Positions 6,758 to 6,971 of a stretch of 6,971 bases of DNA are shown here, piece after piece; position 1 is the stretch's first letter, and every line of letters begins with the position of its first letter. The DNA comes from Bacteroidota bacterium (GTDB lineage: Bacteria; Bacteroidota; Bacteroidia; Chitinophagales; Chitinophagaceae). The translations under genes and the position numbers were made by a program. The notes beneath the pieces were generated by a model. The model worked only from the letters and a program-made list of their open reading frames with translations. It did not search any database and was not told the DNA's origin. Location: assembly GCA_023386395.1 (NCBI GenBank), contig JAEWJV010000555.1, forward strand, positions 1 to 6,971, written 5' to 3'.

Positions 6758-6775
6758 GCTAAGCATTGGCTTAGC
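6758..6775. repeat. Short perfect inverted repeat upstream of the Mur ligase gene
   Basis: Seven-bp arms gctaagc and gcttagc flank the 4-nt loop attg, 42 nt upstream of the Mur ligase start. It could be an operator or a hairpin in the 5' leader. No T-run follows on either strand, so it is not a typical terminator. Confidence 0.5.
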
Positions 6776-6796
6776 GTTGTTGTTTATTGGTTTGTT

Positions 6797-6928
6797 GCTC
6801 ACAGATTACACAGATGCACTCAGATCTGTTTTTCTTCTGTGACAATCTGCGCTATCTGTGAGAATTCAAGCATGTGAGCGTGATATTTTTATAGCTCACA
6901 TATTGCACAGATGCCCACAGATTTGTTT
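6797..6928. repeat. CACAGAT-type intergenic repeat cluster
   Basis: A 35-bp unit at 6797-6831 recurs at 6894-6928 with 30 of 35 bases identical. Within each unit, CACAGAT-like heptamers follow one another every 9-10 bp. The first unit also faces an inverted copy: positions 6798-6825 match the reverse complement of 6835-6862 at about 21 of 28 bases, with perfect ends ctcacagat/atctgtgag. A further perfect 8-bp inverted repeat, atgtgagc/gctcacat, links 6872-6879 and 6894-6901. The cluster lies between the Mur ligase leader and a possible gene end at 6928. It is non-coding in both directions as far as I can read. Similar CACAGATTACACAGAT tracts are, to my recollection, dispersed in Bacteroidota intergenic DNA. 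Confidence 0.7.
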
Positions 6929-6971
6929 CAATCCAGGTTCGGATCATTAAAAGTATCGCCCTGGCTTATAT
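6928..6971 (-). CDS. Possible 3' end of an upstream minus-strand gene
   Basis: On the minus strand one frame entering from the window edge is open for 13 codons, reading ISQGDTFNDPNLD, and ends at a TGA whose last base is 6928. The composition is protein-like and the stop falls exactly where the repeat cluster ends, which fits a gene boundary. Thirteen codons are too few to prove coding or to name a product. Confidence 0.35.
   Translation of the reverse strand, partial: ISQGDTFNDPNLD

Noticed and set aside
6638..6877. Plus-strand open frame running through the Mur ligase start and the repeat cluster
   Set aside because: Its translation is made of the antisense Mur start plus repeat-derived residues and has no conserved pattern.
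6797..6928. CRISPR array
   Set aside because: There are only two similar direct units with 5 mismatches in 35 bases, an inverted copy between them, and no cas genes nearby.

Overview
The window looks like ordinary chromosome from a member of the Bacteroidota, most likely a Chitinophagaceae-type organism. It is AT-rich and Shine-Dalgarno sequences are largely absent. One protein carries a type IX secretion (T9SS) C-terminal sorting domain, there are secreted beta-propeller and beta-helix proteins, and the CsaA, OsmC and MGMT protein sequences have a Bacteroidota look. The taxon is inferred from these features and was not tested by a search.

Left part (1-1639): the 5' end of a minus-strand OsmC-type peroxiredoxin is cut by the window edge. 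Divergent from it is a plus-strand row: a CsaA-like tRNA-binding-fold protein, a methylated-DNA--cysteine methyltransferase, and a small unrecognised lipoprotein. OsmC (peroxide defence) and MGMT (alkylation repair) suggest a loose stress and housekeeping neighbourhood, but nothing shows shared regulation.

Middle part (1667-5072), all minus strand: in transcription order, a secreted beta-helix protein is followed after only 22 nt by a protein with three internal repeats and a T9SS sorting domain. This apparent two-gene operon ends at a strong rho-independent hairpin (2889-2922). Next comes a secreted seven-bladed-propeller lactonase of the 6-phosphogluconolactonase family, which converges on the lipoprotein gene with 27 nt between the stop codons.

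Right part (5339-6971): a stand-alone MurC-like Mur ligase on the minus strand is preceded by about 210 nt of non-coding DNA. That DNA holds a cluster of CACAGAT-type direct and inverted repeats abutting what may be the 3' end of another minus-strand gene.

No mobile element, CRISPR array, tRNA or rRNA was seen, and there is no gene-free stretch over 300 bases; the longest is 5073-5338. I did not find a convincing undescribed system. The points most worth a second look are the beta-helix/T9SS-repeat gene pair, the divergent Mur ligase, and the repeat cluster at the right edge.
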